64,000 bases of DNA from positions 106,671 to 170,670 of the forward strand of contig NC_090627.1 of assembly GCF_004359215.1 (NCBI RefSeq), given 5' to 3'. The first letter of the stretch is position 1; every line of letters begins with the position of its first letter. The position numbers and the translations under genes are program-made. The DNA comes from Bremia lactucae (lineage: Eukaryota > Oomycota > Peronosporomycetes > Peronosporales > Peronosporaceae). Positions 1 through 10,416 of this stretch are shown piece after piece. The notes beneath the pieces are model-generated. The model was not told where the DNA came from and ran no database searches. It worked only from the letters and a program-made list of their open reading frames with translations.

Positions 1-110
1 GGTTGGTCACAAATGTGCACCACACCCGAGTGTTGGGTCTAATTACTATTATTCAGTAATTGACCATCCCCTTAAGTACACCAAGTGTACTTAACGGGGA
101 CTGTGTAACA
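1..110 (-). repeat. Family A LTR, truncated by window edge
   Basis: Reverse complement of this stretch matches the start of the family A LTR seen at 18904 and 52281, beginning TGTTACACAG at base 110. The element's internal side (about 111-130, ggctaaagttgccc read on the minus strand) follows, so this is the first part of a minus-strand 3' LTR whose remainder lies outside the window. Seen by direct comparison; identity is high but not exact. Confidence 0.8.
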
Positions 111-132
111 TAGGGGCAACTTTAGCCCGTTA

Positions 133-253
133 CAAGAGAGGTCTTCCTCTGCACGTACTAGTGTACGTGAAATAACGTAAGGCACCACTCGCAACTGAAG
201 CAGTGCGAAGTGGACTTGTACTGAAGCACTACAAGTCGTAGTGCCCTGTTACA
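133..253 (+). repeat. Family B LTR, 3' end fragment
   Basis: The stretch matches the last 120 bp of the family B LTR (compare 4605-4727 and 22510-22637), including the paired GCAGTGCGAAG and CTTGTACTGAAG stretches, and ends CCTGTTACA. It abuts a family A remnant directly, so it is a broken fragment, not a solo LTR. Confidence 0.8.
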
Positions 254-601
254 ATATCCTTCTTGGAGACGGCATTTTCCCACCTAGTGCCTTCTCACGC
301 TGACATGTCCGGTTAGTCGGGTAATTTTTTTTACAGCTTTAGCTTAATATGTGTCTCCTGCGAAAACGAATAAGCCGAAGGACTACACTAGAAAAAGATA
401 AGCTGAATTCGTTGAGTGGCTTTCAATTTGCTGGTTTTTGTGGAATTTGATGTCAGGTACTGATCGTATGGCTAAAACAAATTTTAGCATGTTTCAAGAT
501 GCACTCCAATCAAATATTGAGCCTTAATATTAAAAATATTTGGAATTACCAAACCGTGTTACTTTTTGAGTCGACTAATCACGGCAAGAAAGTACCAAGC
601 A
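254..601. other. Intergenic, upstream of tubulin cofactor A gene
   Basis: No ORF, tRNA or repeat was recognised here. It separates LTR debris from the first host gene and should hold that gene's promoter. I could not pick out a confident initiator element. Confidence 0.4.
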
Positions 602-989
602 ATGGCGGAGCGACAATTCAAGATCAAAGTCGGTAGCCTACGTCGGTTCGTCATGAAGATTGTTTAAGAGCCTGCATAGTAAATAATTAGTCTTTCCATC
701 GATGTTCAGATTGAAAAAGGACATTGAGTATTACGCTGAAGAGCACGCGGCACAGCTGGTCAAGATCGAGAAGATGCGCATCGAGGGAAAAGACGAACAT
801 GATATTCGCAAACAGGAGGAAGTGCTAGTGGAGGTCGAGGCGATGCAGCCAGATTGTCAGTTTCGCTTAAACGAGGCAGTCTCGGACATTTCCAACTACA
901 TTGAAATCCATCGCGACGAGCTCAAGCCGCTTGAAGCGTTCATTGAAGCGCAAGAGCTACTCGCGGCTATTCCTTTGATGCAAAAGTAG
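602..989 (+). CDS. TBCA: Tubulin-specific chaperone A (two exons)
   Basis: Tubulin cofactor A is a small cytosolic helical protein that holds beta-tubulin folding intermediates released from the CCT chaperonin. Exon 2 (710-989) carries family signatures: KIEKMRIEGKDEHDIRKQEE, then MQPDCQFRLNEAV, the conserved PDC..RL block of this family. An open frame from ATG 702 gives only 95 residues and lacks the family N-terminus. That missing piece is present upstream: ATG 602 reads MAERQFKIKVGSLR, and splicing out 646-709 joins it in frame to LKKDIEYYAEE. The spliced product is 107 residues, as expected for the family (about 108). It converges on the FKBP15-like gene with 200 bp between stops. Identity is strong; the start and splice are my inference. 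Confidence 0.88.
646..709 (+). other. Intron of tubulin cofactor A gene
   Basis: A 64-nt GT-AG intron: donor GTTCGT at 646, acceptor TTCAG ending at 709. It holds in-frame stops (TAA about 664), so it cannot be read through. Removing it restores the family N-terminus with an arginine codon split across the junction (CG plus A). Confidence 0.8.
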
Positions 990-1189
990 TCGCGTAACAA
1001 GGCACGCATATATATACATTCCATCCATTAATGACCGGTTCTACCGATCTTCGTAGTTCCTACTGTGTCCTAAGGCCTGCAAGGAAAAGCCGTGGAAGTG
1101 ATACGATTCCTATTCGATTTAAAACGGAATTGGCTTCAAGATGTAGCCTCCATTTCTAAAAAACTCACAAACTCGACCTTGTTCAGTGA

Positions 1190-3922
1190 CTACCTTCCTT
1201 GACGCTGAAGCGCCTGCTGTTCGTAAAATTCCTCGAGCTTTGCAAGGATCGCCATGGTATTCTGTTTGAGAATTTTTCGAATCGCCATGACAATCTCTTT
1301 GCCTGTAAACTCTGTCTCTTCCTCAAACGCATCCTGGAAATGAAAGTAAATGTCGTTCATAAACTCCTTAAAAAGCTCACTGAGCGCTGTATACTCTTGA
1401 TCATTTCGTGCAGACTGCAACTGAGCCATTTCATGCTCTTTCGATGCGAGGCTTTCTTCAAATTGCAGCGCCTTCGAGCGAAATTCTTCCACTTGATGCT
1501 TTAACGTTTGATGTTCCCCTTCGAGCTGCTGAATTTGACTCAAAAGTTCCTGCACACGCGACGCCTGAGCCGCTTGCGTCTTGACTGTTTCGTCTTGAAG
1601 CAACTCTTGTTGATTCTGAGCTTGACTTAACCGATGCGTCATCTTCTCTCGCTCAACTTCCCACTGTTTTTGCCTCGCGGCAAATTCAACAACTTGCGCC
1701 TCCAGTGCGGCTTTTTCACTCGATATTCTCTCGACAAACTCCGTTGAGTTTTGCCGAGCCTCGCTTTTAACCTGCTGTTGCAATTGTGTCAATTGCTTCT
1801 GCATATCGTCTTGAAACTTTGCCTTTAGTTTGGTCATTTGGTCATCTTTGGCGCTAAGCTGGGCGCGAAGCTGGAAGTTCTCTTCCTGACACACGAGCAC
1901 TTGCTCCTGCGTGTGGCTGAGCTGCTGCTGCACACCTCGCATTTCTAAGCGAAACTTTTCCTGCTGCAAGTAGTTTCCATTCTGGAGCTTGTCCAAGAGC
2001 GTGCGATTTTCCATTTGAAGCGCTTCTTGTTGACTTTGCAGCTCTTCAATACTCGACTCAAGCTCCTCATTTGCTTCCTGGAGTCGAGAAGTCAAGTTTT
2101 GAAGCTCGTCACGTTGGACCAAAGCTTTCTCCACGTTTTTCAGCAGCATGGACGATGACGACGCAGTAGTAGACGCGTGCGAGAACGATGCATTGCCACT
2201 GGACTTAGTATAACTTGACAAGAACTTCGTCGCTTTCGTCCCATTGTGCGAGTTCAAGAACCGGTCGATCTTGGACTGAAGGTCCATTAGCGTCGACTCA
2301 ATCGACGTCGACGATCGCTGCAGACGGCTGATACCAGCTTCCACATCTAAAGACGATTCAAATCTAGAGACGCCTGGAGGCGACGGGAACGACACAAACG
2401 ACCGATTCGGATACGGAGTCATAGATGATGAGAATGTGCTGTGAGCTGGCGGAAAAGCAGGAGATGGCACACTTCCCAAACTCGGGGGCGGCTTCCAGGT
2501 GCTACCAGATGCCCCGCTCACAGCAAATGGCGAAGGTAAAAATGAAAGCACGGGTTCTTCCTGCACCGGCTTGTACGCTGTCACGCTCAATGAAGAATCC
2601 GAAAAGCTTTCAGAAGCCCTCGCTTTCGTGCCTTCCGACTCAAGTTTGCGCTTCTTTTCTTCCAATTCCTCACGAAGTCGTACTATGTCCGACTGCTCTT
2701 TCATCAGGCGATCCATGTCACTCGATAGTGACATCACTTTCCGACGGTCGTTCATTCGCTCAATTTCATCATTTTGTGCTTCCGTGGTAACTTCATGTTC
2801 ATTGGCTATATTTCGTAGCGACCTACGCCGGTCACCTGGGAGTTGCAGCCCAGCCAGAAGGACGGGCACGGAGCCAGCGCGAGGATCTCCATCCTGGTGA
2901 CCAAATGAAGTTGTTCGAGGTTGAAATAGCGTGTGATTTTCGCTGGAATGACCCGCAGACGCACGAGTGTCCCGGTGAGTCTTCACACTAGCAAGCAATC
3001 CAGACGTCTGACTGCCCATGCGCGATAAACTTGCCATGCGCTGGACCAATTCTTCGCGATCTCCGTGCTCTTTCTCCGCGTCCATCGCAGCTGTGTTGCT
3101 ATTTGGAACGTTCTTCTTAACTTTCACCAATTCCAGCACCGCAATAACCCACTCATGCGTGTCTGGGAATGTCACAGTCACGAATCGCTTTCCTCTCTTT
3201 TGCATCCCCACTAGGGCCTCGGACGCCAAAATTTGAGTAAATGCATCCATCTCGCCATTATCTTTCTGCAGCTTAATCCGCTGGACTTCATTTGTGGCTT
3301 CAGTAGGTTCTTGATTCATTATGTCGAGAGGATTGGCCGAGAAGAAGCTTGCTCGCTGCTCCATCGATCCTTGCCACTTCCGCAGCATCACGCCTGCCAC
3401 GTCTCCAAACGTAAGTGGGATGGCATCCGCCATGCCAATTGCCACCTGATCAAATAAAATCGCTGGCTTTTGGCGCTCATACGACTTGCTCGCCTGAACC
3501 AAGACCTGCGCCTTAGCGCACGATACAGCGATCATGAATTTCTCGCAGGCAATTGCATCTTTAAAGCGCATAGCATAGTTGCGCTGCGTTTTTCGCTCGT
3601 AAAAATTAACGTAATGGTCTTTTTGTGGCACAAAGCGTGCGCTGGGCGTCACGGGAAGCTGCAGTAACGGCGCCTTTTGAGTGTCGTAAAGTAAAAGAGA
3701 AAAGGCGTCGGAATTGCTCTCCGCTGCGTGCTCGCCCCCAAGAAGTGCACAGCCAACGGCAGCGTCTGTCTGTTGTGCGTACGACCCATTACTTTCGTCG
3801 TATAGGTATAAGTATACTGCACACGAGTGTAGCAATGCGCCACCTTCAGCCATATGGTCGTGATTTTGTTGGGGCTTTAGCTTTTTAATTGTCCCTTTGT
3901 AAGGGCAATCACAAGTATGCAC
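1190..3922 (-). CDS. FKBP15/WAFL-like coiled-coil protein
   Basis: An uninterrupted 910-residue frame. Residues about 30-140 resemble the WH1-like N-terminal domain of FKBP15 (WAFL), including the block around FVPQKDHYVNFYERKTQRNY. Residues about 170-270 resemble a reduced FKBP fold, ending RGKRFVTV...VLELVKVKK like the last strands of FKBP domains. Serine/proline-rich sequence follows, with a short coiled coil near 405-435 and a long glutamine-rich coiled coil from about 590 to 860. Animal FKBP15 works in early-endosome transport and actin binding, so a trafficking role is inferred. A second methionine at 3853 (MAEGG) lies just before the first domain and may be the true start; the 23 residues before it look unconserved. 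No intron is needed. The FKBP catalytic pocket is not evident. Confidence 0.75.
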   Translation of the reverse strand: MHTCDCPYKGTIKKLKPQQNHDHMAEGGALLHSCAVYLYLYDESNGSYAQQTDAAVGCALLGGEHAAESNSDAFSLLLYDTQKAPLLQLPVTPSARFVPQKDHYVNFYERKTQRNYAMRFKDAIACEKFMIAVSCAKAQVLVQASKSYERQKPAILFDQVAIGMADAIPLTFGDVAGVMLRKWQGSMEQRASFFSANPLDIMNQEPTEATNEVQRIKLQKDNGEMDAFTQILASEALVGMQKRGKRFVTVTFPDTHEWVIAVLELVKVKKNVPNSNTAAMDAEKEHGDREELVQRMASLSRMGSQTSGLLASVKTHRDTRASAGHSSENHTLFQPRTTSFGHQDGDPRAGSVPVLLAGLQLPGDRRRSLRNIANEHEVTTEAQNDEIERMNDRRKVMSLSSDMDRLMKEQSDIVRLREELEEKKRKLESEGTKARASESFSDSSLSVTAYKPVQEEPVLSFLPSPFAVSGASGSTWKPPPSLGSVPSPAFPPAHSTFSSSMTPYPNRSFVSFPSPPGVSRFESSLDVEAGISRLQRSSTSIESTLMDLQSKIDRFLNSHNGTKATKFLSSYTKSSGNASFSHASTTASSSSMLLKNVEKALVQRDELQNLTSRLQEANEELESSIEELQSQQEALQMENRTLLDKLQNGNYLQQEKFRLEMRGVQQQLSHTQEQVLVCQEENFQLRAQLSAKDDQMTKLKAKFQDDMQKQLTQLQQQVKSEARQNSTEFVERISSEKAALEAQVVEFAARQKQWEVEREKMTHRLSQAQNQQELLQDETVKTQAAQASRVQELLSQIQQLEGEHQTLKHQVEEFRSKALQFEESLASKEHEMAQLQSARNDQEYTALSELFKEFMNDIYFHFQDAFEEETEFTGKEIVMAIRKILKQNTMAILAKLEEFYEQQALQRQGR

Positions 3923-3970
3923 GGATATACACCAATTAAAGTGAATGTTCGAAGACTAAAAGTGTAATCA

Positions 3971-4171
3971 ATGAGTGTGCTGCCTCCTCACCAACAGAGG
4001 ATTTTGGAAGACCGCCTTATTGCCCTGACTCGATATGATGCAAATGAGTCTATTCAAGAGCCTGCTCCCATGCGACGCGGGCGCGGAAGGCCTTCTGGAT
4101 CTCAAAACAAGGAGATCACAAGTACATGTAGGGAGCCCTCTGCCATCGAAAGGGTACAGACCGAGTATTAG
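3971..4171 (+). CDS. Short ORF with AT-hook-like motif, doubtful
   Basis: A 66-residue frame starting 48 bp upstream of, and divergent from, the FKBP15-like gene. It contains RRGRGRPSGSQNK, an AT-hook-like basic motif (GRP core) of the kind found in DNA-binding tails and in some transposon-derived proteins, followed by TSTCREPSAIE. I do not recognise a complete family. It may be a remnant of a transposase-derived gene or the start of a truncated host gene. Nothing else supports translation. Confidence 0.3.
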   Translation: MSVLPPHQQRILEDRLIALTRYDANESIQEPAPMRRGRGRPSGSQNKEITSTCREPSAIERVQTEY

Positions 4172-4285
4172 GAGCAAACATAGCTAGTTAAATAAAATAA
4201 AATCCATTCAATTTCTATTTCTTGCTGATGTCAAAATGTTTTTAATTAATATATCCAGCGGGTGCATGTCCCCTATTTAAGTCCG

Positions 4286-4727
4286 GACGCGATGGGTGCA
4301 TCGTTACATGAAATTAACCTTGAAGGTTGTTAAAATATATTTTATCTAAAAGGTAGATAAATTTGTGGAATATTACTTTATATAGTTATCTTCAGAGAGC
4401 TTATCCATTGTAGATATAGGCCATTATATATACTTGCTCCGCGGTCCAGTCAGCGCTGGACGCGCGCGCAAGAGAGAGACAGATAAGATTTTATTTACAT
4501 GTTTTGTAATAGTATATAATTAAGATAGTATTAAAAGATAGAAACAGAAGAACTTAATTAAATTAAATACAGTTTTCATTTAACCCTCTTTAAGCTAGTT
4601 GCTATAAAGAGAAGTTTTCCTCTGCACGTTACTAGTGTACGTGAAATGACGTAAGGCACCACTCGCAACTGAAGCAGTGCGAAGTGGACTTGTACTGAAG
4701 CAGTACAAGTCGCAGTGCCCCGTTACA
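4286..4727 (+). repeat. 5' LTR of element B1
   Basis: About 442 bp, matching LTRs at 22200, 29222, 40429 and 46283. Intact copies begin TGTAACGGGG and end CCCCGTTACA, a perfect 10-bp terminal inverted repeat. Here the first few bases have decayed and the start is set by alignment. The block CTCCGCGGTCCAGTCAGCGC is shared by all copies and may mark the promoter or U3 core; that is inference. Confidence 0.85.
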
Positions 4728-4729
4728 CA

Positions 4730-4745
4730 TGGTAGCACTTTGTAG
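4730..4745 (+). promoter_or_regulatory. Primer-binding site of element B1
   Basis: TGGTAGCACTTTG begins two to three bases after the LTR, the usual place for the tRNA primer site. It complements a tRNA 3' end reading AGTGCTACCA. The same TGGTAGCACT core follows the LTRs of families A, C and D. Confidence 0.65.
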
Positions 4746-4869
4746 TCCGTCCAAGGACCACATTTCCTTGATTTAACATGGACATGTTAGAAATAATGGG
4801 AATACGCATCACGTTTCGCGTAATAGCTACTCCTTTCCATGTCGCTTAGAAACGAGTGCGGTCGAACGA

Positions 4870-5878
4870 ATGAGTTCGACCGTAGGGAACGATGCCATCT
4901 TGGCCATGCTGTCCGATTCGGACAGAGATGCCTTCCATTCAGCCATCGCGAAGTTCATACAACATAAACTTGACGAGGCGAAGGAGAAGGTAGTCTTGCT
5001 TAGTCAGCAAGGCCTCTACAGGTAGAACTGTGGAGGTTTCACCAGGTGTAGACCCCTGTACCTGGGATGACGCACACGCGTCGCCCTGAAACCTTAAAGT
5101 TTGGCATCTCTAAGTATAGGGGAGTCGAACAAGACTCCGTCTTAAGATGGTTTGTCGAGTTGGACATGCCATAAGGGGTCGTCATGTCGTCGGCAAGCAA
5201 ATGCAAGTCGCATTTGTTCAATCAAGCTTGGTAGGTCGTGCCAAAACTTGGCCTTTAGGCCTTAAGTTGAGCGACCTTTATGTCTTTGGGTCGCTCGAGG
5301 CTTTTAAAGCCCAGCTTAAACAGACGTTTGAACCGCCTAGGGCTGAGTTCAGATCTCGACCAAAGCTTCTGGAACTCAAGAATGGCAAGCTTGGTGTTCA
5401 CGCTTATGCCCAACACATACGACTCTTAGCGAGATGTATCAAAAATAACCCAGTCTATGAACACACGTTGATTACGGTGCTCATGCAAGGTCTTACGGAT
5501 GGTCTCGTAATGACCCACCTATTCCGCTTGGAAATGGATACGCTTGTAGAAGTAATATCCGTTGCGCAACAGGAGGACTTAAGCTTGAGACAGACGCAAA
5601 CTAATTCGTCATCGTATCGTCCTCCAAGACGACACGAGCTTGGAGGTCCAGAACCTATGGACCTCTCTTACGTCGAAAGCGAGGTTTCACGTCAAAAGTT
5701 AGGACATTACGCTCATGAGTGCAGTGCCTCACGCCCAGTACCGAGAGGTACTGAACGTAATTATGGACCGAATACTAAAAAGAGCAACGGACGCGGGTCC
5801 GACGTTGTTGCGAAGATGGAACAGCGAGGCGGACCGCCAAAAAACGGTCGGGTCATTAGGGACGCAACGCCTTACTGA
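4870..5878 (+). pseudogene. gag of element B1, broken
   Basis: The start is ATG 4870 (MSSTVGNDAILAMLSD), conserved at 22720 and 40995. A stop near 5020 and a frame change follow, then an open stretch from 5147 with the retrotransposon Gag core (KAQLKQTFEPPRAEF, TLITVLMQGL). The zinc knuckle is cut down to QKLGHYAHECSA: the first CxxC of CX2CX4HX4C, seen in B2 and B3, is deleted. The product would be the capsid/nucleocapsid precursor. It cannot be made intact here. Confidence 0.75.
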
Positions 5879-6720
5879 TCCAGCAACCTCAAGAGAATTT
5901 GCAAATCTCTTCACTAAAGTTGCTCCAGACACACAACCATTTCGTGTCTCTGCACCTGGTGATGAGGTATCCCTCATCACCTTGAGATTAAAAGTGACAA
6001 ATAATTTGTCATTTAGAGCCCTAGTAGACTATGGAGCGTCAAATAACTTTATTCGTCAAAGAAGCTAGAGGGTCGTTGGCTCAAGTATGTTGAGCACGAC
6101 ATCCCAGTAACGTGGATGACGGCGCGTCGTGCGACAGGCACATCGATAACAGTGATGAAACGCGTAGTGAAATTTCACTACACGTTAAGCGATTAACAGT
6201 ACGATGATGATTTCATCGTACTGAATTTAGATGACAAGTTTGATGTCATCCTAAATTTACCTTGGCTCGGAAAGTATGAGCCAAGAATCAGCTGGCAGCA
6301 TCGATCCGTAAAAATGCCTGCCACTTGCTCATCAGATGGCTATCTGATGAAAGTCTTGGAGCGTCCACAAGCGTGTGGATGTATTACGAGTGAGTGCGAT
6401 GGCCTCACTTGTGATATGGTCGTTAGTACGACTGCACAAGATCACCCTGAGAAGTCAGCTGCCGGCGGCTGTGCGAAGGCAAAGGCAGCGCCGAAGGTCC
6501 ACCACTCGAAGAAGGCGAGTTGAATGAGACATGAATGTACGCCTAGCAGGCGACATTCAAGGAATATACCGGTACCCCAAAGGGACAACACGATAATTCT
6601 AGGTCGGGTAGAGAGTCGACCGTAGAGGACCCGACTGTGATAGCGCAATCACACTCGGCAGACGTTACGGGAATAAGTCCCCATGTATTTGAGGAGAAAT
6701 CTTCTCAAATAGTTAATGAC
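5879..6720 (+). pseudogene. Aspartic protease region of element B1
   Basis: Active-site segment ALVDYGASNNF at about 6018-6050 keeps the D-x-G-A-S pattern of retroviral-type proteases, with tyrosine where B2 has cysteine. Downstream LDDKFDVILNLPWL (about 6230-6270) is the second conserved block, reading ILNLPWL where ILGMPWL is usual. Stops at 6066 and near 6195 break the frame. The part after 6032 is shared with B2 base for base, stops included. Confidence 0.7.
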
Positions 6721-6794
6721 TTCAGCATTCCGAGGGATTTATCCCTCGGCAGCCTGTGGATAAATCTTAGGAATAAACCGAGACATTAAATGTC

Positions 6795-8280
6795 TTGATT
6801 AAGGACGGATCCAGAGTAGGCGCTTATACTCTTGATCTGTATGCGCCTCCGAAGTTAACTTCGAAGATAACTGAATTAACAACCCTAGAACCTCAACGGT
6901 TCTTGAGAGATCTGCATGGTGGTAATATCAAGCAGACCTGCGTACTCGCAATAGAGGACGATTGCTTAACCGATATTTGGTCAGCGGTAATTCTTGCAGA
7001 GAACGAACGGATTCTCAGCAGCTCATCGATGGACGAAATTGTCCTCGATGTGAAGACTCGGATTGAGATATATACTACTCAAACCTGGGAGTTCTTAAGA
7101 CAAATCCTTTACACAAGGATTTAACGGAATTCAGGAATGTATTCCCTGAAGCAGTTCCTTGCGAGTTGCCTAAGGATAAAGACACACGACATGAGATCGA
7201 GCTCAAACCGGGCTAGAAGAACTGTGTCATGAAGCAGTGGCCACTACCTCGTGAACAAGTTCTTGCGATCGATAAGTTCTTTATCGATCGATTGAAAGCG
7301 GGCCATATAAGGGAGTCAACCTCCCCACATAGCTCTCCGACCTTCTGTATGCGAAATGCCACAGGAGGGTGGCGGATAGTGCACGCCTTCAATAAACTAA
7401 ATGCTGCAAGAAACCTGCCTAACTGCTGATACTTAGAAAAGACGTGATCATAGATGGTATGTCTGAGAGTACCATCTCGTCGTCTATGGATCTGATGGAT
7501 GAATTTTATTAGATCGTTATGCGTGAACAAGACATCCCGTACACAGCGGTGAGTACTCCCAGTGGGATGATCCGGGAATGGCTAGTAATGCCACAGGAGC
7601 TTAGTAACGCCCTGCAACATTCAGCAGATGCGTAACGAATCTGTTGAGACCGGTGCGAGAATTCGCACCGAGTTACTTTGACGATGTATTCGTCCATAGC
7701 CGGGTTATTGAGGAAGAGACGGACGTGAAAATTCATAAACTCACGTTTGTCAGGCTCTTACACTTATGCAAAAGCATAAGTTGTACGCAAATCTCAAGAA
7801 GTGCATATTCGATGCAAGCCAGATACCACTTTTTGGGTGCATCGTCGGTTAAGACGGCGTGCGCTTTGATCCCGAAAAAATCAAAGCAATTACCGAATGG
7901 CCAATTCCAGTCGTTTCAAGTGACTTAGAAAGTTCCTTGGACTAGCAGCGTACTTGCACAAGTACTCCCGCAATTATGCTATCTCTCATCTCTTGTAAAA
8001 GACGAGAAATGGTTATGGAACGCTGTTTGTCAGCGTTCCTTTCAAGGTATCAAGCAAAGCTTGATGCAATCGCTCACCTTGGCGATTGCAGATCAAGTCA
8101 GACCATTTAATGTGGTCTATTACGCCATCGATTTCGCAATCGGCTGTGCTTTAATGCAATACGATACGGTTGGCGTGGAGTGCGTCGTCTGTTACCAATC
8201 GAATCAGCTGCAACCAGCTGAGCGCAATTACCCAGTGCATGACAAGGAACCCACTGCAATGAAATATGTTTCGGCTTAAT
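6795..8280 (+). pseudogene. Reverse transcriptase-RNase H of element B1
   Basis: Fragments in order: KQWPLPREQVLAIDKFF and the finger segment GGWRIVHAFNKLNAA (7229-7420), the catalytic box YFDD followed by VFVHSR (7674-7700), and the RNase H block FAIGCALMQYDT with QPAERNYPVHDKE (8100-8260). Polymerase aspartates are present, but several frameshifts and stops (7216, 7429, 7510) prevent a full product. In the RNase H start VVYYAIDFA, aspartate of the usual VCDASDFA has become tyrosine. Confidence 0.8.
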
Positions 8281-8589
8281 TTAGGGTCTATATCCACGGA
8301 GATAACCGTTCATCGAATATACGGACCATGCCTCATTTCACACGGCCGTAAACAGCCCAAACCTCTCGCAAAGAATAGCGAGGTGGCTATCCTTCTTCGT
8401 GGAACATAATTTCTCCGACGACTTAATGTCGTCGCTGATGCGTTATCACGCCGACCCGATTTCGAGTCAGCAGTGCACTCCAACAGTGAAATTAATCCCA
8501 CTGTTGCAACACTCACTACAAGTGTTCCGTAATCAACCTTAGTTGACGACATAAAGAGAGGCTACACAGAAGATAAGGACCTTCTATGT

Positions 8590-10416
8590 TTGATGGATCA
8601 TATAACGAATCCATCCGAAAAATCCTTTAAAGATTTACCGGCTTTATATCGATCGTCATCCGATCGATACACAACACGTAACGGCTTATTGTATTACACA
8701 GCCGTTACCGGCGACACCCCACGTGTCGTCGTCCCGACTCACAATGATTTGCGCTTGCGCATCATGTATGAGTGTCACGATGCGCCAACAAGTGGGCATC
8801 GTGGACGTGAAGAGACTTACTTCACAGTAAGTCGCGACTTATACTGGCCCCGCCAGTATCAGTTCGTGCGCAAGTACATTCGTGCTTGCGAGGTTTGTCA
8901 ACGGGTGAAGCCTAGCCCTTCATCCCGTGCACCTCTTCAACCTCTACCACTTCCGGCAGAGTGTTGGCAGTCCGTATCTATGGACTTCGTCTTCGGATTT
9001 CCCGAAGACGAACACAAAAACAATGGAATCCTTGTTTTTGTAGACAGATTCAGCAAGATGGTACACCTTGCTGCGGTACCAGAGTCGATTACGGCTCCGG
9101 GTTGTGCCCGTGTCTTTATCGACACGGTATTCAAACTCCATGGGTTACCCCGTGAATTAGTCTCGGATAGAGATCCGAGATTCACGGCGGCGTTCTGGCA
9201 ATCCGTGTTCCGATCTCTCGGAACACGGCTGACTATGTCAACATCTGATCACCCGGAAACGGATGGTCAAACAGAACGCGTAAATCGCGTCCTCGAAGAG
9301 ATACTTCGAGGTTACGTCCAATCGTATCCGAATTGGAGCGAGTTTTTACCGATGGTCGAATTCGCCATCAATAATTCTGTGCATGCGTCTACAACGCATA
9401 CACCGTTCTTTGTGAATGGCTTACGCCATCCTCGCATACCGACCCAATTAGAGGGATCCTCTAGTCTAAGGGGGGGGGACTCGCAGGAGCAAAACCAATT
9501 CTGGCTCATGCTCAACACGCGTCGAAAATAACAACGACGCGAGTGATGTCAATGTCGAAGAAAACGACATCGAAAATGAGATTGATCTCATGGCAGTACG
9601 CACTAAGCGTACTGAAAAAGACAAAACAAATGAGTTAGCGGAAGAGTTTCTGCTAACTCGAGAATCAATTATCCGTTTCGTTCAGGATTCTATTGCTAAC
9701 GCAGTGGACCGACAGAAATGGAATGCAGACAAACATGGAAGAGCAAATGTTAATTCATTCAAATTAATGATCTAGTGCTACTCTCTACGGTAAACTTACC
9801 TAAACGATTAGTCACTAATGTGGGTAGCATTAAACTACTACCCAAGTTCATTGGGCCTTTCCGTGTACTGCATCGAAGAGGCAATGCGTACACAATAGAA
9901 TTGCGACGTAGGATGCGAACGCATCCTACGTTTTACGTTGGTCGGCTCCGGCCGTACCATCAGTACGCGGCTTCTTCCGAGGACGGATTTGACCACTCTT
10001 TACAAGAATACCCAAAAGATTATTGTGATCGCGAACCAGATTTTCATGTTGAACCTGAAGTTTCTCAGGCCGGTTTCGAAGATCCTCGAAGCTACGATGA
10101 GCTGACGACAGCTCATCGCGGACAGCATGATACTTCCGCTCGTACTCCAACAAGGAGTACGCACTCTTCGAACGGTCTTCCAACCGCTCGATATGGTGAG
10201 CCTGCACCGTCTGCTCCAACGAGCGACGCTTACCGCGCTCGTGGTCAAGTCCCTCCTCCAAATCATGGAGGAAGCGATCGAGTTTGTCGACCATCGACAC
10301 TAGATCCGACACATGGGTCGGATTTAATTTTCACTCCTCCGCCACAACCATTGGTGAATTTCCAAGGCTGTCAACGTTTCCTTGTGGAACGTATACTCCG
10401 TGATGTGAAGGGGTAG
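8590..10416 (+). pseudogene. Integrase of element B1, core intact
   Basis: The first 313 residues (8590-9531) form a nearly complete integrase. Zinc-binding H63-x6-H70-x29-C100-x2-C103 is present, and so is the catalytic triad D132 (MDFVFGF), D193 (SDRDPRF) and E229 (GQTERVNRV). A run of nine G at about 9470-9478 shifts the frame; family copies show a GGTGGACTCGC sequence here. The C-terminal module resumes after 9590 and especially from 9775, with KFIGPFRVLHR (GPF/Y type) and FYVGRLRPY. The tail after about 9926 is open on both strands, overlapping the antisense ORF. No chromodomain is recognisable. Confidence 0.8.

Noticed and set aside
1199..3888. Several plus-strand ORFs of 60-133 codons opposite the FKBP15-like gene
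   Set aside because: They lie fully within a 910-codon minus-strand gene with clear domains; no motifs of their own.
5729..5980. Minus-strand ORFs over gag-protease, repeated in B2 and B3
   Set aside because: Conserved in copies only because the sense frame is; composition follows codon shadowing, and they are not next to the 3' LTR.
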